From NCBI RefSeq assembly GCF_029893345.1, contig NZ_JARXVE010000002.1, positions 682,001-746,000 of the forward strand: a stretch of 64,000 bases of DNA, written 5' to 3'. A program made the position numbers and the translations under genes. Positions within the stretch are counted from its first letter, which is position 1, and every line of letters begins with the position of its first letter. Source of the stretch: Mycolicibacterium frederiksbergense (GTDB lineage Bacteria > Actinomycetota > Actinomycetes > Mycobacteriales > Mycobacteriaceae). Positions 1-11,399 of the stretch are shown piece by piece. The notes beneath the pieces were generated by a model. It did no database searches. It was not told the origin of the DNA and saw only the letters and a list, made by a program, of their open reading frames with translations.

Positions 1-174
1 AGTGTGGCCCTGCTGGCGGTGATCCGCGCGGTGCTCGACGACGGGGGAGCTGCCGACAGCAGCGGTGGTAGCCCGGCACCCGACGGTGGGCCGGATGTGC
101 CGCCGCCCGACGATTTTCCGCCCCCGCCGGCTCCGGGGCGCTACCAGCACATCCCGGTCACCGTCGAGGATTGA
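1..174 (+). CDS. C-terminal end of an unidentified protein (5' truncated)
   Basis: The reading frame is open from the first base and stops with TGA at 172-174, leaving 57 residues. A short hydrophobic helix-like stretch is followed by a low-complexity tail rich in Gly, Asp and Pro (DVPPPDDFPPPPAPGR), ending in IPVTVED. In M. tuberculosis the gene upstream of plsC is Rv2183c, so this may be its counterpart, but too little is visible to assign a family. The plsC start follows about 107 nt later on the same strand, so co-transcription is possible. Confidence 0.6.
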   Translation, partial: SVALLAVIRAVLDDGGAADSSGGSPAPDGGPDVPPPDDFPPPPAPGRYQHIPVTVED

Positions 175-281
175 GCCGTTCTGCCATACCGCGGACATCC
201 AGGGCGTGCTGTGGTAGCCACAACAGGGTCTGGGTAAAGTTGTGCCAGAGCATCGTGCGGTGCGCCAAAGGTGGAGGGTCC

Positions 282-1022
282 ATGTGGTATTGGCTGTTCA
301 AATACATCCTGCTGGGACCCTTGCTGGCCCTCTTGGGCCGGCCCAAAATCACTGGGCTGGAACATGTTCCGACCAACGGTCCGGCGATTCTGGCCAGTAA
401 CCATCTGGCGGTGATGGACAGTTTCTACCTGCCGCTGGTGGTTACCCGGCGGATCACCTTCTTGGCCAAGCAGGAGTACTTCACCGGTACCGGGATCAAG
501 GGCCGGCTCATCGCCTGGTTCTACACCGCGGTCGGCCAGGTGCCCATCGACCGCACCGGCGCCGACTCGGCGCAAGCGGCCCTGACGACGGCCAAGCGCA
601 TCCTCGGCGAAGGCAAACTGCTCGGCATGTACCCCGAGGGCACCCGCTCACCGGATGGTCGCCTCTACAAGGGCAAGACCGGGTTGGCCCGGTTGGCACT
701 GGAGACCGGGGCGCCGGTGATCCCGGTGGCCATGGTCGGGACCGATGTGGTCAACCCACCGGGATCCAAGGGGCTGCGGTTCGGCCGGGTCGAAGTCAGG
801 TTCGGTAAGCCGATGGAGTTCAACCGATTCGAAGGCATGGCCGGCAACCGCTTCATCGAGCGCGCCGTCATCGACGAGGTGATGTACGAGCTGATGGACC
901 TGTCCAGCCAGGAGTATGTCGACATCTACGCCGCCGCCCTCAAGGAGAACCCGCAGGCCGGCACGCAACAGGCCGAGGCGGCGAAGCCCGCGTCCCGGCT
1001 TCCCCACACCGCCGTCGGCTAG
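282..1022 (+). CDS. plsC: 1-acyl-sn-glycerol-3-phosphate acyltransferase (PlsC family)
   Basis: A 246-residue membrane-associated acyltransferase expected to make phosphatidic acid by acylating lysophosphatidic acid; counterpart of Rv2182c. The catalytic H(X)4D motif is visible as NHLAVMD near residue 38, and the substrate-binding PEGTR motif lies near residue 117 (PEGTRSPDG). The N-terminus is hydrophobic (MWYWLFKYILLGPLLALLG). The frame is open further upstream to a TTG near 171, but ATG 282 is preferred: it follows a GGTGGAGGG ribosome-binding site, and the encoded protein begins like other actinobacterial PlsC proteins. The gene converges on mptC across 124 nt in which I see nothing recognisable. 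Which acyl chain or lysolipid it prefers cannot be told from sequence. Confidence 0.9.
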   Translation: MWYWLFKYILLGPLLALLGRPKITGLEHVPTNGPAILASNHLAVMDSFYLPLVVTRRITFLAKQEYFTGTGIKGRLIAWFYTAVGQVPIDRTGADSAQAALTTAKRILGEGKLLGMYPEGTRSPDGRLYKGKTGLARLALETGAPVIPVAMVGTDVVNPPGSKGLRFGRVEVRFGKPMEFNRFEGMAGNRFIERAVIDEVMYELMDLSSQEYVDIYAAALKENPQAGTQQAEAAKPASRLPHTAVG

Positions 1023-1146
1023 ACGGTATGGGGACACCGGTGAGGTGTTCGAACGGCGGTTGACCCGGGCCGGGTGGCAGGTGGGCACGGGGTCTCGACG
1101 CTCACGGCGTTCGGTCTGGCGGTCGAGATTGGTGATCAGTACCGGG

Positions 1147-2460
1147 TCAGGACGCTTCGCTCGGACTGAGCGGGGCCGGCGCGTCTGCAGTCACGACGGC
1201 GGGCTTGTCCGATGTCGACGTGGATACGGCTCCAGCGACGACGATGACCGCGAGCGCCCACCACACATAGGAACCACCGGCCAACTGGCGCATCACAGAT
1301 GCCGCGGTTTCGTGGTGTGGGGTCAGCAGCGCGATGGGCGTCCACACCATCAACCCGAATCCGACGGCGGTCACCAGGCCCAGAGCGGTCGAGGCCCAAC
1401 GCACGCCGCGCATCCGGTAGGTCAGGATGCCGGTCACCAGGAGCGTGGGCAGCGACCACACCCAGTGATGCGACCACGACACCGGGGAGACGACCAGGCC
1501 GAACATCGCCACGCAGACCAGCGCCAGGACCGGTGACTCGTCGGTGCCGGTGCGCAGTGCGCGTCTGACCGCCCATACCGTCAGCCCCAGCACCATCAGG
1601 CAGGCCGCGACCCACAGGGCGAACCGTGGCCCTTCGGCCACGCCGAGTCGGGCCAGCGCACCGGCGATGTTCTGATTGGTATTCAGCGTGGCCGTCCCGA
1701 TCCGATCGGTGTTGCGCACCGTCTCGGTCCAGTACTCCACGGAATCCGTCCAAGCCAGCACGAATCCGGCCAGGGTCGCCAGCACCGCGGATGCGGCGGT
1801 CCGCACCAGGGTGCGCACATCGCGGCGCAGCAGGAAATACAGCAGGAACACCGCGGGCGTGAGCTTGAGTGCGATCGCCAGCCCCAGCAGCAGACCGCGT
1901 GGCCACGGCGTGCGCCGCGGCACGCAGTCGGCGACGACCAGTGTCATCAGCACCACGTTGATCTGGCCGAACTCGAAGTTCGACCGGATCGGCTCCAGCC
2001 AGATGACCGCGGGCACGACAAGGGCGATGGCCAGCCAGCAGCGCCGCAGCCAGGCCGGCTCGAAGGTGACCGTGGTGTCCGGCCAGACATTCAGCCGGGT
2101 GAGCACGATGACGATCAAGACGACCAGCAGGATCAGGGTGGTGGCCGTGATCGCCACGCTGGCCGCCGGCAGGGAAAGCCACGCGAACGGCGCGAATGCG
2201 ATCGCCGCGAGCGGCGGATAGGTGAACGGCAGGTCCAGGCCGCCTTGGGTGTGGAAGGCAGCACTGTCGGAATACAGGGGCCGGTTGTCCAGCCAGGCCC
2301 GTCCGCCCATCCGGTACACATCGATGTCGATGCGATACGGGACCTGGCCCAGTAGCCGCCAGCCGACCCAGACGCACCCGGCCACGGTGAGTAGCTGAAA
2401 GAGCCGCCACCCGATCGTCGGTGCCAAACCAGCCCAACCGGGCGACTGCCGATTACTCAT
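1147..2460 (-). CDS. mptC: Alpha-(1->2) mannosyltransferase of LM/LAM synthesis (GT-C, GT87 type; Rv2181 counterpart)
   Basis: A 437-residue polytopic membrane protein with about ten hydrophobic segments. It resembles Rv2181, the polyprenyl-phosphomannose-dependent enzyme that adds alpha-1,2-mannose branches to the mannan core of lipomannan and lipoarabinomannan. The first extracytoplasmic loop holds the acidic signature of GT-C enzymes ([12 protein letters not shown]) followed by [13 protein letters not shown], as in other GT87 enzymes. The start is ATG at 2460, with a TAGTCT -10-like element on the minus strand at 2475-2470, so any leader is only a few nucleotides. It is divergent from the Rv2180c-like gene. 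The second mannan enzyme, MptA, lies 4.6 kb away on the same strand. The family is clear; the exact linkage is inferred from orthology. Confidence 0.85.
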   Translation of the reverse strand: MSNRQSPGWAGLAPTIGWRLFQLLTVAGCVWVGWRLLGQVPYRIDIDVYRMGGRAWLDNRPLYSDSAAFHTQGGLDLPFTYPPLAAIAFAPFAWLSLPAASVAITATTLILLVVLIVIVLTRLNVWPDTTVTFEPAWLRRCWLAIALVVPAVIWLEPIRSNFEFGQINVVLMTLVVADCVPRRTPWPRGLLLGLAIALKLTPAVFLLYFLLRRDVRTLVRTAASAVLATLAGFVLAWTDSVEYWTETVRNTDRIGTATLNTNQNIAGALARLGVAEGPRFALWVAACLMVLGLTVWAVRRALRTGTDESPVLALVCVAMFGLVVSPVSWSHHWVWSLPTLLVTGILTYRMRGVRWASTALGLVTAVGFGLMVWTPIALLTPHHETAASVMRQLAGGSYVWWALAVIVVAGAVSTSTSDKPAVVTADAPAPLSPSEAS

Positions 2461-2537
2461 GTCCTCAACAGACTATCGGGGGCAACGTCACACAGCCGCA
2501 TCCCCACGCGCGACGCGCGCAGGTCGGCGTAAGTTCT

Positions 2538-3419
2538 GTGTCCGTGCAAGCGACCGTTCACTTCGATTTCCTCACTCGCGATCGCCTGCCGTTGCTGTGT
2601 TGCCTGGTGGCGTTCATTCTCACGTTCTTCGTCACCCGCCTCGTGGTGCGTTACATCCGCAGGAACGCCGACAGCGATCGGCCACCGAGGTGGTGGCAGC
2701 CCCGCAACATCTCCGTTTCGGAGGCCGGCGGCGGCATGCACATCCACCACATGGTGATCGGTGTGGTGCTGGTGATGGTGTCGGGAGTGGCGATGGTGAC
2801 GCTCGCGGTGAACGGCGGCGTGGCGGAATTCACCGTGGCGGCGGTGTTTTTCGGCATCGGTGCGGCCCTGGTGCTCGACGAGTTCGCGCTGATCCTGCAC
2901 CTGTCGGATGTGTATTGGGCCGAGGACGGCCGCACCTCGGTGGATGCGGTGTTCGCCGCGGTGGCGGTGGCCGGGCTGTTGATTCTGGGTTTCAATCCGC
3001 TGTCATTCTTTGATATCGGTATCTGGCGCGAGGATCAGTCGCTGGCAGTGCGGGCGCTCGTGGTCGTGGCCGCGGTGCTGACGCTGCTGCTGGCGGTGGT
3101 GGTTCTGCTCAAGGGCAAGGTGTGGACTGGATTGGTGGGCATGTTCATAACCCCGTTGTTGTTCGTCGGGGCGGTTCGGCTGTCGCGGCCGCATGCGCCG
3201 TGGGCGCGCTGGCGCTACACCAGCCGACCCCGCAAGATGCACCGCGCGCTGGAGCGCGAGCGCTGGCTGCGCCGGCCGGTGGTGCAGGCAAAGCTGTGGT
3301 TGCAGGACGCGATCACCGGCATGCCGAAGTTCCCCGATGACGCCACCGTCGACGCCGAGCTCGATCGAGAGATCCACGCGGCCCCGGCCCCGGCAACGAC
3401 GACTGAGCGGATGGCCTGA
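2538..3419 (+). CDS. Conserved multi-pass membrane protein (Rv2180c-like)
   Basis: About 293 residues with six or seven predicted membrane segments, for example RDRLPLLCCLVAFILTFFVT, the stretch around residues 70-115, and two further pairs up to about residue 220. The cytoplasmic C-terminal tail is basic (SRPRKMHRALERERWLRR). A His-rich patch, GGGMHIHHMVIG, sits at the start of the second membrane segment and could bind a metal. Function is unknown; it is the positional counterpart of Rv2180c. The start is uncertain: GTG 2538 and GTG 2544 are both plausible, and a frame open to 2421 would overlap mptC. Its TGA overlaps the ATG of the next gene (ATGA at 3416-3419 region), so it is translationally coupled to the RNase gene. 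Confidence 0.75.
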   Translation: MSVQATVHFDFLTRDRLPLLCCLVAFILTFFVTRLVVRYIRRNADSDRPPRWWQPRNISVSEAGGGMHIHHMVIGVVLVMVSGVAMVTLAVNGGVAEFTVAAVFFGIGAALVLDEFALILHLSDVYWAEDGRTSVDAVFAAVAVAGLLILGFNPLSFFDIGIWREDQSLAVRALVVVAAVLTLLLAVVVLLKGKVWTGLVGMFITPLLFVGAVRLSRPHAPWARWRYTSRPRKMHRALERERWLRRPVVQAKLWLQDAITGMPKFPDDATVDAELDREIHAAPAPATTTERMA

Positions 3420-3937
3420 TGCGCTACTTCTATGACACCGAGTTCATCGACGACGGACGCACCATAGAGCTGATCTCGATCGGCGTCGTCGCCGAGGACG
3501 GCCGCGAGTATTACGCGATCTCGACCGAGTTCAATCCGGACCGGGCCGGCCGGTGGGTGCGCAAGCACGTGCTGCCGAAACTGCCGTCGCCGTCCTCTCA
3601 GCTGTGGCGCTCTCGCCGGCAGATCCGATCGGAGCTGGAGGATTTCTTCGACATCGACGGCGACGAGCCGATCGAGCTGTGGGCCTGGGTGGGTGCCTAC
3701 GACCACGTGGTGCTGTGTCAGCTGTGGGGTCCGATGACCGATCTGCCCCCGGCGATACCGCGGTTCACCCGCGAACTGCGCCAATTCTGGGAGGACCGCG
3801 GCTCGCCGCGGATGCCCCCGCGACCGCGCGATGCGCACGACGCGCTGGTCGATGCGCGGCAGAATCTGCACCGATTCCAGTTGATGACCGGCATGGGACT
3901 GACGCCGGCGCGGCAGCCGGGCATAGCGGAGGCCTGA
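3419..3937 (+). CDS. RNase AS, 3'-5' exoribonuclease of the DEDDh fold (Rv2179c-like)
   Basis: A 172-residue protein with the RNase T-like DEDDh signature: D6 and E8 in YDTEFID, a central Asp in AYDHVV, and His/Asp in DAHDALVDARQNLHRF near the C-terminus. The M. tuberculosis counterpart Rv2179c was characterised as RNase AS, an adenylate-preferring Mg2+-dependent 3'-5' exoribonuclease acting on poly(A)-like RNA 3' ends. Length matches that family. Its ATG overlaps the stop codon of the membrane-protein gene upstream. The aroG promoter lies just after the stop. Confidence 0.9.
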   Translation: MRYFYDTEFIDDGRTIELISIGVVAEDGREYYAISTEFNPDRAGRWVRKHVLPKLPSPSSQLWRSRRQIRSELEDFFDIDGDEPIELWAWVGAYDHVVLCQLWGPMTDLPPAIPRFTRELRQFWEDRGSPRMPPRPRDAHDALVDARQNLHRFQLMTGMGLTPARQPGIAEA

Positions 3938-5368
<1,431 letters not shown>

Positions 5369-6646
5369 TTACAGCAGGGTGCCGATGTTGCTGCCCAGCG
5401 TCCACGCTGCGGCGGCGACCAGGCCGGTGAGCGTGAGCACCGCGATCACCCAGAACGCCAGCACCCGTTTGGCGCGCTGGCGGGCCCAGTAGAACTCGCT
5501 CATCTCGATACCCGCGAATTGTCCTGCCCCGAACGGGTATTCGGCGGGATCCTCGTCGAAATCGGCATCGGCAGGAATCGGCGCCCAGTCGTGCTGGTCG
5601 CGGGTGATCTCCCGGGTGTGTTGGCGCGGCACGGCCGCCGCCGGTGGGGGCGGCGCCGGGGGTGCTGCCGTCAGGGCGGTGGTGGCCTCATCGGGGCGAT
5701 CGTCACGCACCGCGAGATCGTGCACCCGGGTGGCGGCCAGATGTTGCGCGGAATGCTGTGGTGCGGGCACCCGGAATGCGGGTAGGCCGAGTTCGTCGAC
5801 GATGTCCCGCAATTCGGCCCGCATGGCCTCGGCGTCGGTGAACCGCTGCGCGGCGTCGCGTGCCGTGGCCCGGCGTACCAGTTGGTCGAATTGTGTTGGC
5901 ACACCGGCGATTGCCGCGCTCGGCGGGGGTACGTCGTGATCCATCCGCTGGTAGGCCACCGCGAGCGCGGAATCTCCGGTGAACGGGGTGACGCCGGTGA
6001 GCAGTTCGTAGGTGAGGATGCCGACCGCATAGACATCGCTGCGCGGGTCGGCATCACCGGTGCTGACCTGCTCGGGTGACAGGTAGGCGGCTGTGCCCAG
6101 AATCACGCTGGTCGAGGTGATCTTGGCTTCGGCGACGGCGCGGACCAGTCCGAAGTCGGCGATCTTGACCTCACCGTCGTCGGAGATCAGCACGTTCTCG
6201 GGCTTGATGTCGCGGTGCACCAACCCGGCGCGGTGCGCCACTGCCAGCCCGCCGAGCACCGGGGCCAGTACCGCGGCAACGGCATGCGGGGGCATCGGGC
6301 CGCGTTCGGCCAGCAACTCGCGCAGCGTTCCGCCTTCGATCAGCTCCATCACGAGAAAAGGCGGCTGGTGGCCGGTACCTCCGCCGCCCTGGTCGTAGAC
6401 CGCGACCAGCCCGGGATCCTTCAACCGGGCCACCGCTTTGGCTTCCCGGCTGAACCTGGTCAGGAAGTGGTTGTCGCCGCTGTAGCGGGAGTCCATCACC
6501 TTCAACGCCACTGGGCGGTCCAGACGCATATCGAGCCCGCGATAGACCGTGGACATCCCTCCAGCGGCGATAGGGGTGTCCACGCGGTATCGCCCGTCGA
6601 GCATGGTGCCGACGAGTGGATCCGATAGCTGCTCCACCGGACACAT
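5369..6646 (-). CDS. pknL: Serine/threonine protein kinase PknL
   Basis: A 425-residue eukaryotic-type kinase. The kinase domain occupies roughly residues 18-280: glycine loop IAAGGMSTV (26-34), catalytic Lys49 in VALKVMD, HRDIKPEN (144-151) with catalytic Asp146, DFG (164-166), and activation-loop Thr/Ser residues at 177-180. A Pro-rich linker follows, then one membrane helix near the C-terminus (VLAFWVIAVLTLTGLVAAAAW) and a very short extracytoplasmic tail with no PASTA repeats. M. tuberculosis PknL phosphorylates the DNA-binding protein encoded divergently next to it (Rv2175c); the same divergent pair is kept here. Confidence 0.95.
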   Translation of the reverse strand: MCPVEQLSDPLVGTMLDGRYRVDTPIAAGGMSTVYRGLDMRLDRPVALKVMDSRYSGDNHFLTRFSREAKAVARLKDPGLVAVYDQGGGGTGHQPPFLVMELIEGGTLRELLAERGPMPPHAVAAVLAPVLGGLAVAHRAGLVHRDIKPENVLISDDGEVKIADFGLVRAVAEAKITSTSVILGTAAYLSPEQVSTGDADPRSDVYAVGILTYELLTGVTPFTGDSALAVAYQRMDHDVPPPSAAIAGVPTQFDQLVRRATARDAAQRFTDAEAMRAELRDIVDELGLPAFRVPAPQHSAQHLAATRVHDLAVRDDRPDEATTALTAAPPAPPPPAAAVPRQHTREITRDQHDWAPIPADADFDEDPAEYPFGAGQFAGIEMSEFYWARQRAKRVLAFWVIAVLTLTGLVAAAAWTLGSNIGTLL

Positions 6647-6669
6647 GTTACGAGTTGCCGGCGTGGTCT

Positions 6670-6675
6670 TAGAAT
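6670..6675 (+). promoter_or_regulatory. -10 element (TAGAAT) for a leaderless transcript
   Basis: TAGAAT matches TANNNT and lies 7 nt before the GTG at 6683. This predicts an mRNA starting at or one base before the start codon. No ribosome-binding site is present. It lies in the 36-nt divergent gap with pknL. Confidence 0.55.
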
Positions 6676-6682
6676 CAGTGCG

Positions 6683-7087
6683 GTGAGCAGCATTCCGGCC
6701 GCCAATGACGTTTTGGATCCAGACGAGGCCGTCTACGACCTACCCGCCGTTGCGGGTTTACTCCGAATCCCGGTCACCAAGGTGCACCAGCAACTGCGCG
6801 ACGGCCAGCTGATCGCCGTGCGTCGAAAGGGCATCCTGGTGGTGCCGAGAGCCTTCTTCGACGACAACGGCAAGGTGGTGAAGGCGCTTCCCGGCCTGCT
6901 GGTCGTGCTGCGCGACGGCGGCTACGACAGCACCGAGACCGTGCGTTGGCTGTTCACCCCGGAAGAGTCGTTGACGATCACCAGCGACGGCAGCGCCGAC
7001 CGGTTGCCCAATGCCCGTCCGATCGATGCGTTGCATTCCCATCAGGCACGTGAGGTGCTGCGCAGGGCACAGGCGCTTGCCTACTGA
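6683..7087 (+). CDS. Winged-helix DNA-binding protein, PknL partner (Rv2175c-like)
   Basis: A 134-residue protein whose N-terminal half reads as a helix-turn-helix: YDLPAVAGLLRIPVTKVHQQ followed by LRDGQLIAVRRKG and a wing. The C-terminal half (ALPGLLVVLRDGGYDSTETVRWLFT) matches Rv2175c, whose structure is a winged helix and which PknL phosphorylates on an N-terminal Thr. The protein here is about a dozen residues shorter at the N-terminus than Rv2175c as I remember it, and I do not see the equivalent Thr, so phosphorylation here is unproven. Its targets are unknown. The stop abuts that of mptA. Confidence 0.88.
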   Translation: MSSIPAANDVLDPDEAVYDLPAVAGLLRIPVTKVHQQLRDGQLIAVRRKGILVVPRAFFDDNGKVVKALPGLLVVLRDGGYDSTETVRWLFTPEESLTITSDGSADRLPNARPIDALHSHQAREVLRRAQALAY

Positions 7088-8617
7088 CTAGCGCTCGACG
7101 CGGCTGTCGTCGCTCGGCGTGACTGCTTTTTCGGGCACGCGGTACAGCGAGTACCACGCCACCGCCGCGCAGGCCGTGGTCAGCAGCACATGCGCCCACG
7201 AGTACATGCCGTGCGCGCCATCGGGTTTCCACATCACCATGATCCAGGTGGAGAACCCGGCCACCGCCGCGATGGCCGGCCGGGTCTGGATCAGGGCGGC
7301 GGCCACGGCCAGCGGCCAGGTGTAGTACCAGGGCAGCGCGGCGGGTACGAACAGCACGACCACCACCATGGCCAGCGAGATGCCGGTCAGCGCCTCACGG
7401 TCGGTGTGCCGGAACCGCCACCACAGCAAGGGCAGGGCGATCACGATGGCTGCGATGCCGATGATCCGGGCGACTTCCAGCACCGCGTAGAAGTTGACCG
7501 GAAAGAGCAGGCCGCCAATGGCGTTGATGAGATTGGCGGCTGCGGTGGGCACGGTCAGCCAGTTGATGATCTTGACCGAGCCGGCCAGGGCGGTCAGCCA
7601 GCCCAGGCCGACGCCGGCCAGCCAGGACAGCACCGCGAAGACCGCCACGAAGATCAACACCGAGGCGGCGGTGGCGATCGCGAATGCCCGCACCACCGGC
7701 AGGTCGCGACGATCCCGAAGTTGGCGCATCCACACCCAGACCAGGAACGGAAGGGCAAGCCCAGCTGTGGCTTTGACGGCGACGGCTATCGCGATCAGGC
7801 TGACGCCGATCACCGGTCGGCCGGCGAAAGTCAGGGCGATCGCGGCCATCATCAGCCCGACCATCAGCATTTCGTTGTGCACGCCGCCCATCAGATGCAC
7901 GATCACCAGTGGATTGAGCACGCAGATCCACAGTGAGGCGGCGCCATTGGCTCCGACGTGGCGCGCCACCCGTGGTGCGGCCCAGATCAACAGCAGCAGG
8001 CCGGGCAGCATGCACAGTCGCAGCAGCATGGTGCCGGTCACCACGTCGTCGCCGACCAGGATCGTGACGAACTTCGCGACCAGGATGAACGCCGGACCGT
8101 AGGGCGCGGTGGTTGTCGTCCAGATCGGACTCACGTTGTCCAACAGGGAGTTCGGATTCTCCACTGGCCCAACCACATAGGGGTCGAAGCCGTCCCGCAG
8201 CAATGCGCCTTGAGCCAGATACGAGTAGGTGTCGCGACTGAACAACGGCACGCTCAACAGCAGCGGGGCCAGCCAGAATCCCGTGGTGGCCACCATGGTG
8301 TATTCGGTGGCGGTGCCGTCGACCACGCGGCGGCCCAGCCACAGCCAGGCGATCAACATCACTCCGACCCCGGACCACAGCAGGATCGAGGACAGCACCA
8401 GGCCATGCCCGAACCGCAGCCAGGACAGGTGCAGTGATTCCAGCAGCGGGTCGTGCAACCGGGTGCTGCCCGCGCCGAGCCCGCCGATGGTCAGCAGGGC
8501 TGCTCCCAGGCAGCCCAGCCGCGCCGGGCGTGCTTCGGCGGACACCGCGAATGTGGCCAGGCGCGAGATGTGCTGCGCCACCCCGGTGCTCGGGGTCTCG
8601 GTGGGCATAGCTGTCAT
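7088..8617 (-). CDS. mptA: Alpha-(1->6) mannosyltransferase MptA
   Basis: A 509-residue polytopic GT-C glycosyltransferase with about 12 membrane segments, counterpart of Rv2174. MptA extends the alpha-1,6-mannan backbone of lipomannan and lipoarabinomannan from polyprenyl-phosphomannose outside the membrane. The acidic loop motif following the first membrane pair and a PYVVGPVENPNSLLDNVSPIW segment resemble the family's first extracytoplasmic loop. ATG 8617 is chosen; ATG 8608 in the same frame is an alternative. It lies 19 nt downstream of the prenyl synthase stop, as the last gene of a minus-strand run GNAT-lppM-prenyl synthase-mptA. Confidence 0.92.
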   Translation of the reverse strand: MTAMPTETPSTGVAQHISRLATFAVSAEARPARLGCLGAALLTIGGLGAGSTRLHDPLLESLHLSWLRFGHGLVLSSILLWSGVGVMLIAWLWLGRRVVDGTATEYTMVATTGFWLAPLLLSVPLFSRDTYSYLAQGALLRDGFDPYVVGPVENPNSLLDNVSPIWTTTTAPYGPAFILVAKFVTILVGDDVVTGTMLLRLCMLPGLLLLIWAAPRVARHVGANGAASLWICVLNPLVIVHLMGGVHNEMLMVGLMMAAIALTFAGRPVIGVSLIAIAVAVKATAGLALPFLVWVWMRQLRDRRDLPVVRAFAIATAASVLIFVAVFAVLSWLAGVGLGWLTALAGSVKIINWLTVPTAAANLINAIGGLLFPVNFYAVLEVARIIGIAAIVIALPLLWWRFRHTDREALTGISLAMVVVVLFVPAALPWYYTWPLAVAAALIQTRPAIAAVAGFSTWIMVMWKPDGAHGMYSWAHVLLTTACAAVAWYSLYRVPEKAVTPSDDSRVER

Positions 8618-8636
8618 GGGGATGGTGGCAGTGCTC

Positions 8637-9836
<1,200 letters not shown>

Positions 9837-10541
9837 TCAGTCGCCGGCAGCGATCGGGTCGCCCGGCTTGGGTGTGGTGTCGCGGCTGATCCAGGCCAGG
9901 CCGCCGACCACACCGGCAACGAGCAACGCGGCGACGATGAGCCAGATGGTCGCGGTGGTGAAGGATCGCGCGCTCGGATCGGTGTAGCGGGCCTGGGCGT
10001 TCATGGTGCTCACGACGCCCGGCCGCAGCTTCCATTCCACGATCGAGGAACTGACCCGGTCACCGTTGGTGGAGGTCACTTCGCCGGGGAAGGACGCCGT
10101 CAGCAAGACGTCGGCCTGCGGGTCGTTGACCGCGGTGAGGTCGACGCGGCCTTCCAGGATCACCAGGTCACCGGCGCGCCGCAGGGAGATGTCGACGCCT
10201 GCGGCGTCCCCGCTCATGCCGGCCAGTTGGGGTAACTCGGCAAAGCTGAGGTCGGAGAACACCGCCTGGGAGCCGACGTAGTCGTCGCGGCTGTACTCCG
10301 ATACCGCCACTTTGTTGGCGAACGGGAGGTTGTTGACCAGCTGCGGACCCTTGTCGTCGGCGTCACGTGGCTTTGCCGCGGCGATGATCTGGCCGGACAC
10401 CCGGTCGTCGGGTGAAACCGTGATGGAGGTACGGACGCGGACGCAGCCCACCGCCATCGGCAGGATCAGCAGCAACATCACCAGGGTGAGCAGTCGGGTC
10501 CGGCTGCGGCGGCTGGGTGATCGGACGTGCACGCTGGTCAT
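9837..10541 (-). CDS. lppM: Lipoprotein LppM
   Basis: A 234-residue secreted lipoprotein, counterpart of Rv2171. Basic N-region, hydrophobic core LLTLVMLLLILPMA and lipobox AVGC, with Cys33 as the lipidated residue. The ectodomain (VRVRTSITVSPDDRVSGQ onward) is a beta-rich fold, followed by a C-terminal membrane helix (FTTATIWLIVAALLVAGVVGG). Both ends are therefore membrane-anchored, as in M. tuberculosis LppM, which has been linked to phagosome manipulation and PIM binding. ATG 10541 is chosen because it gives a complete signal peptide; the frame runs further upstream but only inside the GNAT gene. The gap to the GNAT stop is 11 nt. Confidence 0.9.
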   Translation of the reverse strand: MTSVHVRSPSRRSRTRLLTLVMLLLILPMAVGCVRVRTSITVSPDDRVSGQIIAAAKPRDADDKGPQLVNNLPFANKVAVSEYSRDDYVGSQAVFSDLSFAELPQLAGMSGDAAGVDISLRRAGDLVILEGRVDLTAVNDPQADVLLTASFPGEVTSTNGDRVSSSIVEWKLRPGVVSTMNAQARYTDPSARSFTTATIWLIVAALLVAGVVGGLAWISRDTTPKPGDPIAAGD

Positions 10542-10552
10542 CGTGCCAGATG

Positions 10553-11233
10553 TCACAACGGGAGGGGACGCCCGAGGATGGCGAATGGGCGGGGATCGCC
10601 GGCGAAGTGGTAGCCCCGGATCACGTCGGTGAAGCCCAAGCGTCGGTACAACCGCCAGGCCCGATTGGCCTCGCCGTTGATCTCGGGGGTGGACAACAGG
10701 ACGTGAGACTCGCCACGGTCGGCCAGCAGCCGCCTGGCCAGGGCCTCGCCGAGACCGTGCCCCTGGGCGCGAGGTTCGATGTGCAACTCGGTGAGTTCGA
10801 AGTAGCTGGTCATCAGCTCGGTGATGCGGTCGGGGTTGGTGCCCACCCGATGCAGACCGGAAACGACCTGTTGCTGCCACCACTGATCCGGCGCCCCGCA
10901 GTACCCGTAGGCGATTCCGAGCAGGGGCGCGTTGACCAGATCTGCGCTGGCGGGAATGGAGCCCGAGACGGCGCCGGATTCGGCATCGGACCCGGTAGAG
11001 GGCGCGTGCTCGACGGCGGCGACGCATTTCCAGCCCACCCGGCGGGTGTGTTCGAGCCACAGCCCGGCGCGTTGTTCCTCGGTTCCGCGGGGGTAGCGCA
11101 TGGCGTTGACGTACACGCGCAGTGCCTCGGTGAGCCGGCGCTTCATGTCGTCCGGCGACAGATCGATGAGATACGTCGCCAATGCTGTCGCCTTCCGGTC
11201 GGTGTCTGCCGAATTCATTATCGGCGTCGTCAT
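10553..11233 (-). CDS. GNAT-family acetyltransferase (Rv2170-like)
   Basis: A 226-residue protein with a C-terminal GNAT fold: the acetyl-CoA loop reads EPRAQGHGLGEALARRLL (Q/RxxGxG/A), followed by ANRAWRLYRRLGF, the typical motif B. The M. tuberculosis counterpart Rv2170 has been reported as a lysine acetyltransferase acting on isocitrate dehydrogenase; that role is not visible here. ATG 11233 is used, and ATG 11218 is a near alternative. First gene of the minus-strand run leading to lppM, the prenyl synthase and mptA; divergent from the DUF3040 gene. Confidence 0.85.
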   Translation of the reverse strand: MTTPIMNSADTDRKATALATYLIDLSPDDMKRRLTEALRVYVNAMRYPRGTEEQRAGLWLEHTRRVGWKCVAAVEHAPSTGSDAESGAVSGSIPASADLVNAPLLGIAYGYCGAPDQWWQQQVVSGLHRVGTNPDRITELMTSYFELTELHIEPRAQGHGLGEALARRLLADRGESHVLLSTPEINGEANRAWRLYRRLGFTDVIRGYHFAGDPRPFAILGRPLPL

Positions 11234-11333
11234 GCGGGGGTGAGGCGGTCGGTCCCATCCGTGCCGAACGACCTACAATCGACGGCGAACAAGGTGGTAC
11301 GGCTCGGATCGACCTCGTATCATTAGGGTTAGG

Positions 11334-11351
11334 TGCCCGCAGTTGCGGGCA
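11334..11351 (+). promoter_or_regulatory. 18-bp perfect dyad upstream of the DUF3040 gene
   Basis: TGCCCGCAGTTGCGGGCA is an inverted repeat with 8-bp arms and a 2-base centre. It lies in the divergent gap between the GNAT and DUF3040 genes, about 10 bases after a TATCAT -10-like hexamer (11318-11323), so it would fall at the start of the transcript. It could be an operator or, less likely given the tiny loop, an RNA hairpin. No known regulator site comes to mind. Confidence 0.4.
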
Positions 11352-11399
11352 TGCAAAATTTTCTTGAAGAGCGACGGCGGCGTCGGCAAGGAGGGACGA

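Noticed and set aside
1046..1061. LexA/SOS-box-like sequence TCGAACGGCGGTTGAC
   Set aside because: The right half deviates from GTTCGA, and the site lies between the ends of two convergent genes where it would control nothing.
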